From: Branchiostoma floridae
Lineage: Eukaryota; Chordata; Leptocardii; Amphioxiformes; Branchiostomatidae
Direction: 5' to 3'
Length of the DNA stretch: 64,000 nt
NCBI RefSeq assembly: GCF_000003815.2
Contig: NC_049992.1
Location: 8,863,671-8,927,670, forward strand
The notes below the pieces were generated by a model that did not search any database, was not told where the DNA came from, and was given only the letters and a program-made list of their open reading frames with translations. Made by a program: the position numbers and the translations under genes. Positions 46,118 through 58,500 of the stretch are shown here, piece by piece; position 1 is the first letter of the stretch; every line of letters begins with the position of its first letter.

Positions 46118-49100
46118 GCGAAAAATTCAACACTGCCCTGTGTGAAAGCCATGAAGGCCCTTGCAAGTTAGTATGATTCGGGTAGTTCTATTCGATTCGG
46201 GGACTTTAGATCCCTAATTGCGTTTTAAGCTTTTATTACATCTGATACTTAAAGCATGGTCCGTCAGACTTGATTCCCTATCGCAAGAGATGTTCTGACA
46301 CCTTCATTATTACAGCAGCACTTTTGATCTTCCCACAGTGTCTGTACACCAAACTTTGTGTAATGTTCCTACATATCAGATCAGTCTGGGTTGCTACGTG
46401 GGTGGACAAGATAATACGGCATTAGATCTGCATGGTGCCATATTATCCCAGTATGCTACCATCTGATGGTAGAGGTTGCAATTTTGGTCAGATGTTGCCG
46501 ACCATTTTGAAATGGCAAACTGATTTTATTTTATTTTGTGTGTGTGTGTGTGGTCTTTGCTAGGTTATATGCCAGTGATGTTCATGAGAGTTCATTTTGC
46601 ACCAAACAGCAGATGTATGACTTCTTTTGAACCTTTTGTCAATCTCTGAGCAATTTCCTGTGCAATTTGCTTGCAGATGGCCTGTTTTGAAGATTAGAAA
46701 ACTACTTTTTTTTGGTTTGGCCTTTGTTGCTTCTTCTTTTTTTCTTGGTGTGGCCTTTGGAGGATTAATATGTCAGTTCCTTACTATGTAAAGAAAATCT
46801 ATTTCAATCCGTTTTACAAAGTTTCATTAAGTTTCTAAACCTGATTTAAAACGTACCAATTGTTTTGTGCAAGTAATGCTAAATGTGAGACTGAGAATTA
46901 AATTTACCCTAATTGCCAGGGTCTAATGCCAGTTGGGGCTATATCTCTACCATCAATTTTGAAGATTTCTTCAACCATTCATTGCCATTACTGCCAATGT
47001 ATTTCCACCTCCATAAAATGTAAAATAGCCAGCCAACTTTTGCGATACCAGTAAGTTTAGGGTTTAAAATGCCTTGTTACAATATACTGTACCTCAATGG
47101 CCCCGCGACAAACTGTAGTAGTAAGTTGAGGTATGGATGTACTATTTGCTCGCTACATTAGGCATTGGTAATGTGGCGTAACAAGCATATTTGTCGATAC
47201 AGCAAGTTATTATCGGGAGTTACTAGACCCAAGCATGACTATTGCTTAATACATTTGCTTAAACATTTAAGTGCAGCTATTGAGCTAATACTCTTGATTT
47301 TAACTCTAATAAATGGAGGTATTGTTTTTCACATGTTTGTGTGTGTTTCAAGATATTTGTCAGCATAACCTAGGCACCATTCATGATGAAAAAATCCAAA
47401 CGGTTTTATATGTTTGGCCTTACACTCTGACCGCAAACGGTTTGCATGTTGCGTTCATGATGCAAACTTTCACACACGGGCAAACTGTAATCAGTTCCTT
47501 GAAAGAAGGCATGGCGATGTGACCTCTGAACCGTTGAGGTTGTGATTGCGCTCAACCTTGAACTTCTGTGACTGATTCTCAGTCTTTCATCTGCGTTGAG
47601 CCAATGTCTTGCTGTAGCTGCATGGCCTTGGAAATGCATGTGATCATGAATGCATCCTGGTTCTGATGTAAGCCATGACACTCCCTCTGGATGTTAGGAT
47701 CACCCCCTTTCTAAGACAAACTGGCAGACAATGAAGGAACACTACTCATCCCTTTATTATATACACATGTAGAGGCATTGGATATTGACTCAGTTTAGGA
47801 TTACAAGCAGTGTTTGGGTCAGTGATAGTATGTCCAATTAGGATCCATCTTTCTTTGGTCGAATTGTGTGCTGTTTGCTCTGTACACTTAGCCAGTCTTA
47901 CCAGTCTTCCCTCCAGTTGGGCATTCTAGTGTCTGTATGACCCCTTTCTGTGTCGATTTTTTCAACTGTGCGGGAGCAAGGCACGTTTGTCTTGATGTCA
48001 ACGCTTCCAAAAATCACGTCCAAATAAGGCTTACGTCACATTTCCAAACTGGGCTGTTTATGGAGATGAAAAATAGTAAAACATACACAAGTAATGCCCA
48101 CGACCATTCTCTTTACATCTTGTGTAATTTGTTGTCTTTTATATCATACTTGTCGTTCCCGAAAGCTGCCCAGCCAGGCCTAGTTTGGAAATATCGAGTA
48201 GGCCTAATATAGATTACAGTTACTGTAACTATTAACTAGAATATCTAGTACTGTACTAGTGTATTTTTAGTATCTTTGAAGAATCACTTCCAATACTACC
48301 AGGAAGCGTCTTTCAAATTTGTCTCTCAAAATGAAATTAAAGTATTTCAAATTTGGATCAGAAATTCTAAAATCGTTTGCAAGTCGGGCTTGCTCAAATA
48401 CTGCGTCACATCTTTTTATGATTATAACTTGGCATGACGCACGTGTACAGACTGAAGTACTGTACACGTGTTCATTATCTCTAATATTCAGAAAGTTCGT
48501 TAGTACAATCATCTTTTCTCCATATGCTACGTGGGTGGATCAAGAGATAGAAAGGCATCACGTTTCAGTAAGCTAACAAGCGCAAACTTCATTACACTAT
48601 CTGAAGTGTTCTTGTCATTAACTGTAATGTCGTAAAAATATCTAAATGGTGTAAGAACCCGTCAGTCATAGTAGTGTGCTCAGTTTTTAAGATTCTTTTG
48701 TATCCAGTTTTCCATTATGTTTTTACACTTTTCAGATATTTTACATTTATTGTACATTATGCTCTTAATAACCTTTTAGTAATTCTTTTAGTTTCAAAAA
48801 GATTTGATTAACAAATTCCTCTAGTAAAAAATTACAATGGTGAATAGTAAAAGGCAAGACTTACCGTGAAGTAGATATTGGTGAACCAAAAAAACATAAA
48901 AGTTAGGTAATACATATGAAATCTGACAGGTTTTTATGATAGACCTGTTATGCATCACTCAATGTCTCAGTGATTTACATCCCCATATATTAACATGACT
49001 GCCATGATTGGTAATGCATCTGACAGCTCATTACTAATTCATTAGTTCCTGTCTGCCTCCCTCATTCTCAGTAAACCACCTGTTCTCTAACTCTCACAAA
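46118..49100. other. Unique DNA, no gene recognised
   Basis: A (GT)n run near 46537-46552. A scrap of Harbinger-like end ('tttcttggtgtggcctttgg') near 46740. Open frames at 47165-48576 have no recognisable domain. Confidence 0.3.
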
Positions 49101-49144
49101 ACACCCCCGCATCACTTGGTACCTCCCAGACAGGGAGTGCTGTG

Positions 49145-49303
49145 ATTGGAGGGATTGCTCATGAATTATTCATGAGCAGGTGGGAACAGTCTCAGTAATG
49201 TACCCAGAACAGGAGGGCGGTAACACAATTGTGCACATTGTGTGGGCTGATGTGTAAGGAGGAATATATAAAGCCTTGTTTCAGTTTAGTAGCTGCCCAC
49301 TCT
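49145..49303 (+). promoter_or_regulatory. Candidate core promoter with TATA box, initiator and dyad
   Basis: TATAAAG at 49267-49273 (within TATATAAAG) lies 32 bp before an initiator-like CCACTCT with A at 49299. Upstream are an inverted CCAAT box (ATTGG, 49145-49149) and a perfect dyad GCTCATGAA-TTA-TTCATGAGC (49157-49177). The ATG at 49378 follows, with a 5' UTR of about 80 nt. The order and spacing fit a Pol II promoter. Confidence 0.6.
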
Positions 49304-49377
49304 GTGATAGTTCGGCTCAGTTCTAAAAGTCTAACTGGTATCTCAGTGGTAATATAGCCTAAAAAGATCAGAGAAAG

Positions 49378-49544
49378 ATGCGGTCAGGCAAGGAGAGATT
49401 CAAGGTGGCTGTGCTGCGAGTTACGGCAGTACAGCGCTTCCAGAGGGCTGTCCACACGAGGAAGCCGCGTAGCCTTCCGTCCAGTCCGCACTGGCGAAGT
49501 CCGACCGTTAAGCAGGAGAACCGGTTTGAGACGGCTCTGATGAG
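49378..49544 (+). CDS. Candidate alternative first coding exon (phase 2), unknown gene
   Basis: The ATG at 49378 (A at -3) is the first after the predicted start site. It opens 55 codons plus 2 nt, ending CTG ATG AG|GTAGGG (49545). The peptide is basic: RFKVAVLRVTAVQRFQR (residues 7-23) could form an amphipathic helix, followed by a Ser/Pro segment (RSLPSSPHWRSPT, residues 31-43) with proline-directed phosphorylation-like sites. GC content rises relative to the flanking DNA, as expected for coding sequence. The upstream TATA/initiator makes this the best-supported exon in the window. No signal peptide or family recognised. The next exon is not identified and is probably beyond the window. Confidence 0.55.
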
Positions 49545-49719
49545 GTAGGGATCGTTTAGCTTCAAAAGTGGTATGATCGTTGATTCGTATGATTCAAAAG
49601 TAAAGTTATGCTTGAGAGTGTCACTGTGAGAATTTATCATTTTTTCTCTTTTCTCAACATTTGGTAGTTTATTAGTAATACGTGACAAAAACACTTATGA
49701 ATTCAAAGCCCATCTGTCC

Positions 49720-49849
49720 TAGCCTGGCCGTGGTATCCAGCCGTATCATAACTCCCGAGTTTTTTCTGTGCTCTTCAAAATACTTTGTAGAGAGAACAGG
49801 AGAGACTCAGGAGCTATAATATGGCTGGAATCCGCTGGATACCAGGCTA
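49720..49849. mobile_element. Palindromic MITE (foldback type)
   Basis: The left end 'tagcctggccgtggtatcca' and right end 'tggataccaggcta' are inverted and the homology continues: 'ccgtatcataactcccgagt' against 'actcaggagctataatatgg'. Resembles a very common amphioxus MITE as I recall it. No open frame. Target duplication not determined. Confidence 0.75.
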
Positions 49850-50930
49850 CAACTGTATATTGTAGTGCTAGTCCCTATCTGTCAAAAGCAATGTTGATTT
49901 CAAAACAGTAGACCAAGGCAAAGGTGCTTTCTAAAGCTCTTTTGTTTGTAAATACTCATTCTAAATCAATTTGTCCTGTTTAGTAGATTGGTTGGTACAG
50001 ATTAAACCAGTCCATTCAATCATTGTAAATCAATGTTCATTGTACACTTTTTTCATGCTCAGTGGTATACATAAGCTGGGTATATGTGCTGCAAAATGGA
50101 GAAAGCAATGAAAAATGAAGGATTTTAAAGCTAACCTTAAAATTATGAACCTTGATATGCGTATCGATGGTAGATGTGGGTTCAAGTATGGTTTAACTCA
50201 GCTTGACTGTGTGTCGTTACTTTTGTGTTGGCATGTACATGTATAATTGATCTGTCTTAGTAATTGTGTGTCCCCTGTGTGCCTACAATTCAGTGTACCT
50301 GAAAACCAAATAGTTTCTACGTAAGAAAAGGCTCTGTAGTATAAGGACTGTTGAATAGCCACAAAGCAACATGTCCGGGTCATTATTTTCTAGAAAAAGA
50401 AAAGGAAAGAAATGCAGTGTCTAACTGTGACCTTGCTTCACTCTGAATTTTATTACCTCTGTTCTAGCTGTAGTGGTAAACAAAACTGTTTCTGTCAATA
50501 GTTGATTCCGGCATGTCTTCTCAGTAAAAAGGAAACAATGTGTGCTTACCAGTCACCTCTGTTTGAAGAAAAATTCTGAATCATTCATTCAAAAAGAGAA
50601 AGAGAAATTAATCTCAAGTCTCAGTTTAACGTATAGAAAAGCTAATCTTCCACTGACTTCACGGAAAAGACTGATTCTACATTGTACATGTACATGATTG
50701 TTTGTATGGCATGTAAACGTCCACTGTACCAGGGATATTTTCCTATGGTCTCTTTCTAACAAGTATGTAGAACACGAAAAGTATATTGAACTGTGTATCG
50801 CGTCATCAGTGTCCTTATTATGAGGGCAAGTACAGCTCTTGCCAGTTCTGCACGCAAGCCTGGTAAGTGACCACAGTCAGGTTTCAAACTCCCGACCTTG
50901 ATGTCCAGGGGCATGTCACCAACCGCTAAT

Positions 50931-51030
50931 NNNNNNNNNNNNNNNNNNNNNNNNNNNNNNNNNNNNNNNNNNNNNNNNNNNNNNNNNNNNNNNNNNNNNN
51001 NNNNNNNNNNNNNNNNNNNNNNNNNNNNNN
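50931..51030. other. Assembly gap (100 N)
   Basis: Exactly 100 N, a common convention for a gap of unknown length. Continuity across it should not be assumed. Confidence 1.
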
Positions 51031-54000
51031 GAAAGAATTATTTTTGTCCTTCAAAGCTGATAGACCATAGCTTATGAAATGGGATACAAAGTGCGGACTT
51101 TTTATGAGTCTTGAAACTGCCGGAAATGTATCTCTAGCTAGTCAGAAAAGCCTTTATGCCTGCCAAAGCTCAATTTGTGTTCCCGCTTTCTGCACATGGG
51201 GCTGCATCAGGATGAAAACGCCATGCTGTGCAATCTGTGCGCAAATTACAGCCAAGCTAACATTTCATATTGGCATGGCTTAACTGCATGCAGCATACTT
51301 GAAGGAAATGCGCATGGATCTTCCCAGCTTTCCACCTTATTGCATTGGATTGGGATCAGTAATTGCATTTTGCCACGATAATCCTGCAAAATTGAATATC
51401 TTAAGCTCTGAAAAAGCAATAAAACTGGTGAAAAATCAATTTTCACAATGTCGTATTTTTATGAAAATTTTGACAAACCTATTTGGTTGAATGTTTTGAT
51501 ATCTTCTGTTTCCTAAACACCCATTTTTGTCCATTTTAAAACGGATACATTGGTTTTCTTCATTGGGTTTTCTGTATGTTAGACATGGTACAGACGTGTG
51601 TGGCACCAGCCATATCAAACAGGACAGCTTCCACCTTCTTATTCTTTGTGTCACCTTTCAAACTGTCATCCACCAGACAAATTCTGGACAGTCTTTGTTC
51701 TCAAAAGATAGCCTGAAGAGTCTGAAAGAGCAGTGAATCCATCAATTGGAGTGCACTTTCATTGAATTGTCATATTGACGTATGCACGTTCTGCAAAGGC
51801 TAGCAGGCTTACCATATTTGGAAGTCTTCTACATTTGCAGCAAGATAAAAAATCTCTGCCAAAGACGTATATAAGAAACAAACTACACGTAGGAATCTTA
51901 ATTGGCTGTTGTTGTTGTGTTTTTTTTGTGGTAATAAACTACATCCTACTTGAAGAGGTGTATTACAGACTTTACGGCATAGCACAGTAATGTTTGCCCA
52001 GTTACTCAGCTTGCGTCGTCGTGTGTGTCATCGCATGGACTGTTTCTCAGGTCCAGTCAGGATGCCATCCTTTTCATGTTAACTGTTTTATTTGCCCTGG
52101 AGCAGGAACAAACACTCCATGGTGATATACAGGCATTAGGGGAGTGACACTTTTATGTGTGTATAGGACAAATACTCTCAGCTTTGGGTCATAAGGCTTG
52201 TTCCCAAACGTCCATACATTTGTCTTTAGCAGAGTTCGTGTCCACATTTTTACACTTGTCTTAGTTTTTACTGCTTTACATGGTAAGTGTTTTGTCTTCT
52301 CCGTCATCTAATTTGTTGGCTCCAACTTTCAACATTGAGCAACAACATCAAGACATTGAGATAAAGACATTAGCGTGCAATTTTCTCTCCATTTGAGTGG
52401 CTGATCCACTGAATACGACTGACGTAGCCTTGTTAGCCAGCTGGTTTGTTTGCTTGAACTGTTTGTGCACCACTCAGACTATCTATCGATCTATCTCTGC
52501 CTCAGTCACAACATGACGATACCACAGACACAAACACCCCGGTGTCATCCTATTTCTAATTCTAGCGGGCTCCTTACACTAGCTGCCCTCTTAGGCAGCA
52601 AGGGTAAGGGTAAAAATTATACGATAGTACCCAGGCTAGCAAATACCACCATGGCTTCCCGAAACTTTATTGTATGCCCGGATAAAGTCGTTCTGCGGAT
52701 TTGGAAGTAAAAGACAGCGAGATTTTGTGTAGCCTTGAAGCAAACACACCTGTGCAAGCTACAAAGAGAAGTTCGTCACTGAAGCTGTTGCCACTGTCCT
52801 GAAGTAATTATAATCCAGTTTTAGGGATGAAACATGGTCTTTAATATATAAGCCTATAATCAAGATAAGCATTCGCATTTTTAACACTGCAAGCTCTGGG
52901 ACATTTCAAGCCCCATGTTACGTCACAGAGTAGACTGTCTCATGTCAGTTGAAGGGAAAAAAAGCAATTGGCTAGCCATCATGATAGAAGATACACTTCT
53001 CCCAAGGATATACAGGGTCAACTGTTAAATCATTTCTCTTATAACTGTTACGTCAATTCAAAGGGGGAGTGTAAAATGCATTTACTCTGAAACCTCAGCA
53101 TTGTACAGTAATTTTATTTACCCATAGAGATCCTATCATTGCAAGCAATTACATGCACCAACTCCTGGGGTAGCAGCATCTGAGTTGACAAGCCGTTATC
53201 TTAACTAAATATGTGATATGCCATCCTAAGACTTTTAGCTAGTTTGTCTTGATGCTGGTGTGGACACCTCCTTGTAGCATTGTTTTGTTCAATACATGTA
53301 GTTATGGATCTGGCTGATACTGATGGTGATAGTGGTGGGAGATGAGTCAATATGGCTTTTGCAAGTTGGGCTAAAAAATCAATGAAGTGTAATGTTTTCT
53401 CTGACTTACATGTATGCTCCACTCAACTTCTATTTGTTCTTTTGACATTTTGACATGCATTTTGTACATCTGCAGATGGATTTTTTTGTATAGTGCGATT
53501 CATTTCTCTAATATAGATGTACAGTACCTATAACTAGTCCTTTGACGTCAACTATATCAGAAGTCCTTTGTAATTTTTTCCGTGGAATGTCGTTCCTTCC
53601 GGGAAGTACAGCCCACCTCCCGTATTAGCCACATCCTTTTGACGTCACCCTCGGCAACATCCTCACTGATTATGACAGTACATTTCCGCTCTTCGACTGC
53701 GTAAAGTTGAAGAAAATTTTGTCTGCTTGTCGGATGTGATTGTTTTGCTGTGTAGAATCTGATTTCCTAATGTCATCCTCACAGACATCCAATCTATGTT
53801 TGGCACAGCTGGAAAAGCCGAACACCCCCCCCCCCCGTTTTATTTAAAACGTCTGTCAAAAACAGCATGAGTAGGACAGAACTGCTACCACAGTTAAGTT
53901 GATAATAGTGACTGACAATTGGGTTAGCAAAAGAAAAATGCCCTATTTGGAATAGAACAGGGGGTTCTACTTGTTCAATATGGTGTTCTACGGGAACGGT

Positions 54001-54314
54001 CCATTAAGTCAAGTTTTCTCCAACTTCATCTATAGTCATAGACAACAGCTCCAGATGGTTCTTCAAGACAGCAGCTGGCCCCTCTCCACTGTAGAGAACA
54101 GGAAAGATGACAGGCCAGAACTGTATCTAATATTCTAATTAACCTGCCCTACATTTTCTCAATCTGCCCAACAGTCTACCTGCACCAGCTGTTTGGTTGA
54201 AGTGTGGAAAAAAAAATTAGTTTACTCAAATTACGCTTATGCATCAGTGGTAATAGTCATGTATGAATTTTTCTATACATAACCAACTAACTGTTACATG
54301 CCAACATTTCGGTA
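51031..54314. other. Unique DNA, no gene recognised
   Basis: Several short open frames without recognisable domains. A possible ATG-to-donor segment (52514 to 'aagg|gtaagg' near 52603) would be phase 1 and is weak. Two perfect CRE octamers lie near 53.6 kb (separate entry). A poly-C run starts at about 53826. Confidence 0.3.
53543..53647. promoter_or_regulatory. Two perfect CRE palindromes (TGACGTCA)
   Basis: TGACGTCA occurs at 53543-53550 and 53640-53647, 97 bp apart, near a locally GC-richer stretch. This is the full CREB/ATF site. Two in 105 bp is unusual by chance, but no TATA box or exon was identified next to them. Confidence 0.35.
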
Positions 54315-54757
54315 ACGCTAGTTCACATATGTCCGCGGGGTAACCCATATACGTTGGTCTTAAATGAATGGTATTTACGGGCAAAACAGACGTTGGTTTC
54401 ACATTGTGATGATTTTAAACATGTTGCACTTTGAAACCACCATTTGTCCACATGATATATGTCCCTAAATACCATGTTTTGACAGCAATGGATATAGGTT
54501 ACCCCTTGGATTATGGTGAACTAGCGTTATACCTTTGGCTTAGCGCCTTCTTCATGGCTTTAATGACTAGAGCTGCTTCTCATTAGCTCTACTTCGGAAA
54601 ACTCATTAGCCTGATTTTTATTGAAACAGAGCGAAGCTGCTGAAATGAGGTGGTTGATGAGTTCCCTAATGCACCAATTACAAAGTGTTGGATGATCAAG
54701 ATTCTTAACACAACGGTGACAGAAAGAAAAGCACAGATGAAACAGATAAAATACCAA
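54230..54757 (-). repeat. Dispersed repeat split by a MITE
   Basis: On the minus strand 'ccatgaagaaggcgctaagc' (right of the MITE) and 'cgaaatgttggcatgtaaca ... gtatagaaaaattcatacat' (left of the MITE) read continuously once the MITE at 54315-54537 is removed. This resembles a dispersed repeat I associate with amphioxus DNA. The minus-strand frame 54757-54560 may be a decayed coding end. Family unassigned. Confidence 0.45.
54315..54537. mobile_element. Palindromic MITE with TA target site
   Basis: Inverted ends: left ACGCTAGTTCAC, right GTGAA-CTAGCGT, with homology continuing inward ('ggggtaacccatatacgttg' against 'aatggatataggttacccct', and 'aaacatgttgcactttga' near the centre). Flanked by TA (54313-54314, 54538-54539). 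The copy sits inside another dispersed repeat. Confidence 0.75.
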
Positions 54758-55370
54758 ATCTTGAGAATACTTGGTCGTTAAGTGACATGTAGATAATGTA
54801 TGATGATACTGTATATAAAATCATAGTAACTATAGTTATCTGAACCGATTTTAGTCACAATTTAGATATTGATGAGCCATTTTACTTCCTCACAAAAGCT
54901 TGAGTGTAGTCTATTGAATTTTGTCACAACAGTCTTGTAAACTGGTTATATGATGTTACAGAATATTTTACTTGATGTAATGAGCATGGAATTACTGAGG
55001 TCCATTACACATTGATTGCACATCAAGTCCCTTCGGTCATTCTTTAGGCCTTGATTAAAACAGAGGATATGTTGTATGAAGCCCAACAGGGCCAATTCAA
55101 AATGCTTTCAGCATGTAATGGGATGGATTAGCACAGAGTTATTGAATGCTCACTGTGCATACAGAATACTTTCATGGACTGTATATTAAGCGCCTGCTTC
55201 GAAAACAGCAACAAAGGAAATGTATACATGTCATGTACAGCAAGTCGGCCTTGTCACGACTCAATGTCACGATCATTGGTTGGCTTGCTCAGAGCCGTCA
55301 CGGATCATTCAGTGGCTTTTTTTAGTGTCATCGTTATCCTGCGGCTTCTGTGCTGTGTCAGCTGCACATA

Positions 55371-55535
55371 CTGTAAATTCATTTAAGTTCGCGGGGACTT
55401 AATTTCGCGACATTGGCAAAAAGACTGTGGTTTTAAGTTTGCGGTAGCACCATGCACTGAAGTCTCTTACTGCCATGGAAAAATGTTTGCGGTGGTTTAA
55501 AGTTTGCGGTAAAGTTTCAATGCGAAAACCGAGAA
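55371..55535. mobile_element. Partial 'gcggtgg' family MITE
   Basis: Begins CTGTAAATTCATTTAAGTTC after TA (55369-55370), then 'cgcggggacttaatttcgcg', 'ggttttaagtttgcggtagc' and 'atgtttgcggtggtttaaag'. This is the other orientation of the element at 41882-42089. The far terminus is not recognisable, so the copy is truncated or decayed. Confidence 0.65.
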
Positions 55536-58500
55536 CATAAAATCCCATCCATCCCCAAATGGCATGAAACTATTGAAAATGTACTTTGATAAGCTTCAAA
55601 GGACATATTTAACCAGGAAAATGAACAACATGATTGTGCTCCCAGGAAAATCAACAACATGCATGAGGGGCTCCCAAACAATGACTGGGATAGAACAAAA
55701 TTCTAAGCTGAAGGCATGCCCGATCAGCAGCCATATTATGTATTAGCAGTCGATTCTTGTTTCGGGTCATCCTCTGCCTCCTTTGGAAGTGTCCGTATGT
55801 ATCACAGATCTATATCTTAAACCCTAAAGCATGTCTAACCAAGGTCTGACGGGGAACAACGGACAATAAGCCGGATAGTGAATGAGTGGTACATCTATTC
55901 AGTACACAGCATACTTCCTGCTCAGCATAGATAGTCAAATGATGCACCATAAATCCAGAAAAAATAATGAAACGAAAAGAAACAGGGATAAAATTAGAAT
56001 GAAAAGGTAGCAACAAAGAAACACAATGGGGAAAGAGTTTTATGCTGTTTTTATTTTTGCAAGCAAACAAGTATCCTAAGTGATAATAGGAAAACGTGCA
56101 CAATGTAGATGGATCCCAAAAGGATTACATGAAATATCTTTCAATATCAAATGAGTCACCTTTCTGTACTGCACAAGGGATGAACATGTGACAAGACATC
56201 ATGTAGGGCGCATCCCTCATTAGTGGCCCTGTGGTGCAGCTGCTGGCAGAAAGGCCTCGTTAGGCTGGTCTAATTGGAGTTGATGAGAATGGAGCTCATG
56301 TCCCTTCTCTTTGGTAATTGTCCTCTGATGCAGATCTAGAGTTGTCGCCGTGCATGCGCACTCGCACATGTTTACCATGATGGGAAATCTGTCACATGAA
56401 AAGAGAAGGTGCTGATGGCCCAAACTGGGTCATTTTTTTTTCTTTGTCACACGGCCATACACAATGTGCGCGGCATGTTTTTTTGTGGGCAATGGAGAAT
56501 ATTTTCTGCTCACAGCATCAGTTGGTGGTTGGCTCAGCACCTGTTTGAAGCACGGTTCAACCTACCTGTTGATATTCTGCATACTGATTCTTGCATTCTA
56601 CTTGGACTTATCAATAACTGATTGCAAATTGCACATCCCTGAATTACTTACCTTAACTTCCTCACCTACTACCGGGGTACATCATTAAATCTTCATTCCT
56701 CGTCTTCACCCTAAGATCCTGACCCCTCCTGAATCAAGGCTTCTGAGAAGGCTGAGCTCTTCCAGGTGCTGTCAAATGTCACCCCTGCACCAGGCTTTAC
56801 CTTTCAGAGAGGATACAGGATGCTCTTTGTTTGATCCTTGCAAGATCAAGGCAACCTCTGCCTTATAGACTTAATGTACAGGAGCAGTCTGTGTGTCTTG
56901 AATGTTGTACAGTACGTAGAAACTGGATTTGGGGGCTACTTGCTGAGATGTTGTTCACCTAATCTTCTTAATCTTCTTTAGTTTTAAGTTGAAAGGCTAA
57001 GTCATGAAATAGAGCTAGGTTAAGATGTCATTTGGACAATGACCTTCATTTTTAGAGCAACTTGAAGAGGAGATATATAATCATGTTATACTCCTGTGAA
57101 TCACTGTACTAAACACATCTGATTCAGCTCTGTATCTGTATTTATAGAGTGAGTAAATGCAATATTGCAAGACAGGTCAATTTACTAGGTGAAGTACTGC
57201 ATTAGAAACTGAGGTTTAGGCTGGTTTCTGCCATATTGGTACCCATAAGTGTATCACTGTTTCTTAAGTGTATAACCAAGAGTACAATTGTAGTGTTCTT
57301 TGTGTGCTTCAGACATACATTTATCAATCTGTAGCTGCACTGAAAAGTGATCAGGTTTGGTCAGTTCTCACCCATACTCATAACCAAGAACTGCAGTAAC
57401 CGTTGTGGTTCTACTGGTAAGTGTTTTTTGTATGCTTCAGTTATATATATAGCCTCAAAAATAGGACTTTGAAGGACTTGTTCTTCCTATTAGCAAGCAT
57501 TCACATCTATCTGCTTGTGAATGGTCAGAATGTGATAGGTAGGCTGGTATTTGAGCCTCAATCTGGATTATGTGTTAAGTAGAAGTAGAATAAAGGGCCA
57601 CTGGACAACTCCTTATGTAAAGAGAGTTGTCCATGCTTTCAGGTGGGGATGTCACGCTACAAAAATAAAGAGAAGCCCCGTGCAAACGGCCTACATATAA
57701 GGTCAAGAGTGGCAACAGACTTGCACATGTTGCACATGTACATCATATAAAGTCACTTGCCGTCATGTCAAGTGTTGAATAGAAGTGAGGATGAGAGGCT
57801 TTAATGGTGAAAAACATGCTGAGTGCCTAATCATATGTTGGGGAAAGATTGAACATGAGGCATAGCAAAGTGCCTCGAGAGTTTTCAGCAATGTGGTGAT
57901 GTCACGATCAGTGGCACCTGAATATTCAGCAATATGTTTTTTTCCTGTAAGAGTTTTATGAAGTTATGTATTATTTATGTAACTATTCTAAGCTCTCCAT
58001 CCAAAAGTTGGAGATAGAATTTATGCTGTCAGGTTGTCAAATCATAAGCACATTTCTCTTTTGAATTACACATTCCCATTAGCAGAATATGTTCATGTTT
58101 AGCATCTAAATTCAATCAATCAGTTGATGGTCTAGTTTATATCACCCGTCTCCTTTCTTTGAATCTCTTACTTGGTTAAAGGATAACCTCCTTTAACATA
58201 ACACACCAGCTTTGCACCTGGGGACTGCAAGCTGGTTATATCACATAGCACGACTTGCCCTACGGCCATAACTCCTTGTTGTTCTTTCCATAGCTATAGC
58301 TGACTTAAGGTAGTTTTAGTTTTAGGATGGTACATCCTTGTTCTTTTCCAAGAAGGATCTACGGACTTAAATGTACAGTACTACATATACAATCCCTTTG
58401 CTGCCATCAAGTTCTAGACTTAGTTTTATAGAAAGACCTGAGTATTATATGCATGTTACAGTATTACATGTACTTTGATTACATAAAGGCTAGGACCTTT

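Noticed and set aside
52514-52710. Possible further first exon ending at GTAAGG near 52603
   Set aside because: Would be phase 1, has a weak start context and no promoter signal, and the frame continues past the donor to a plain stop.
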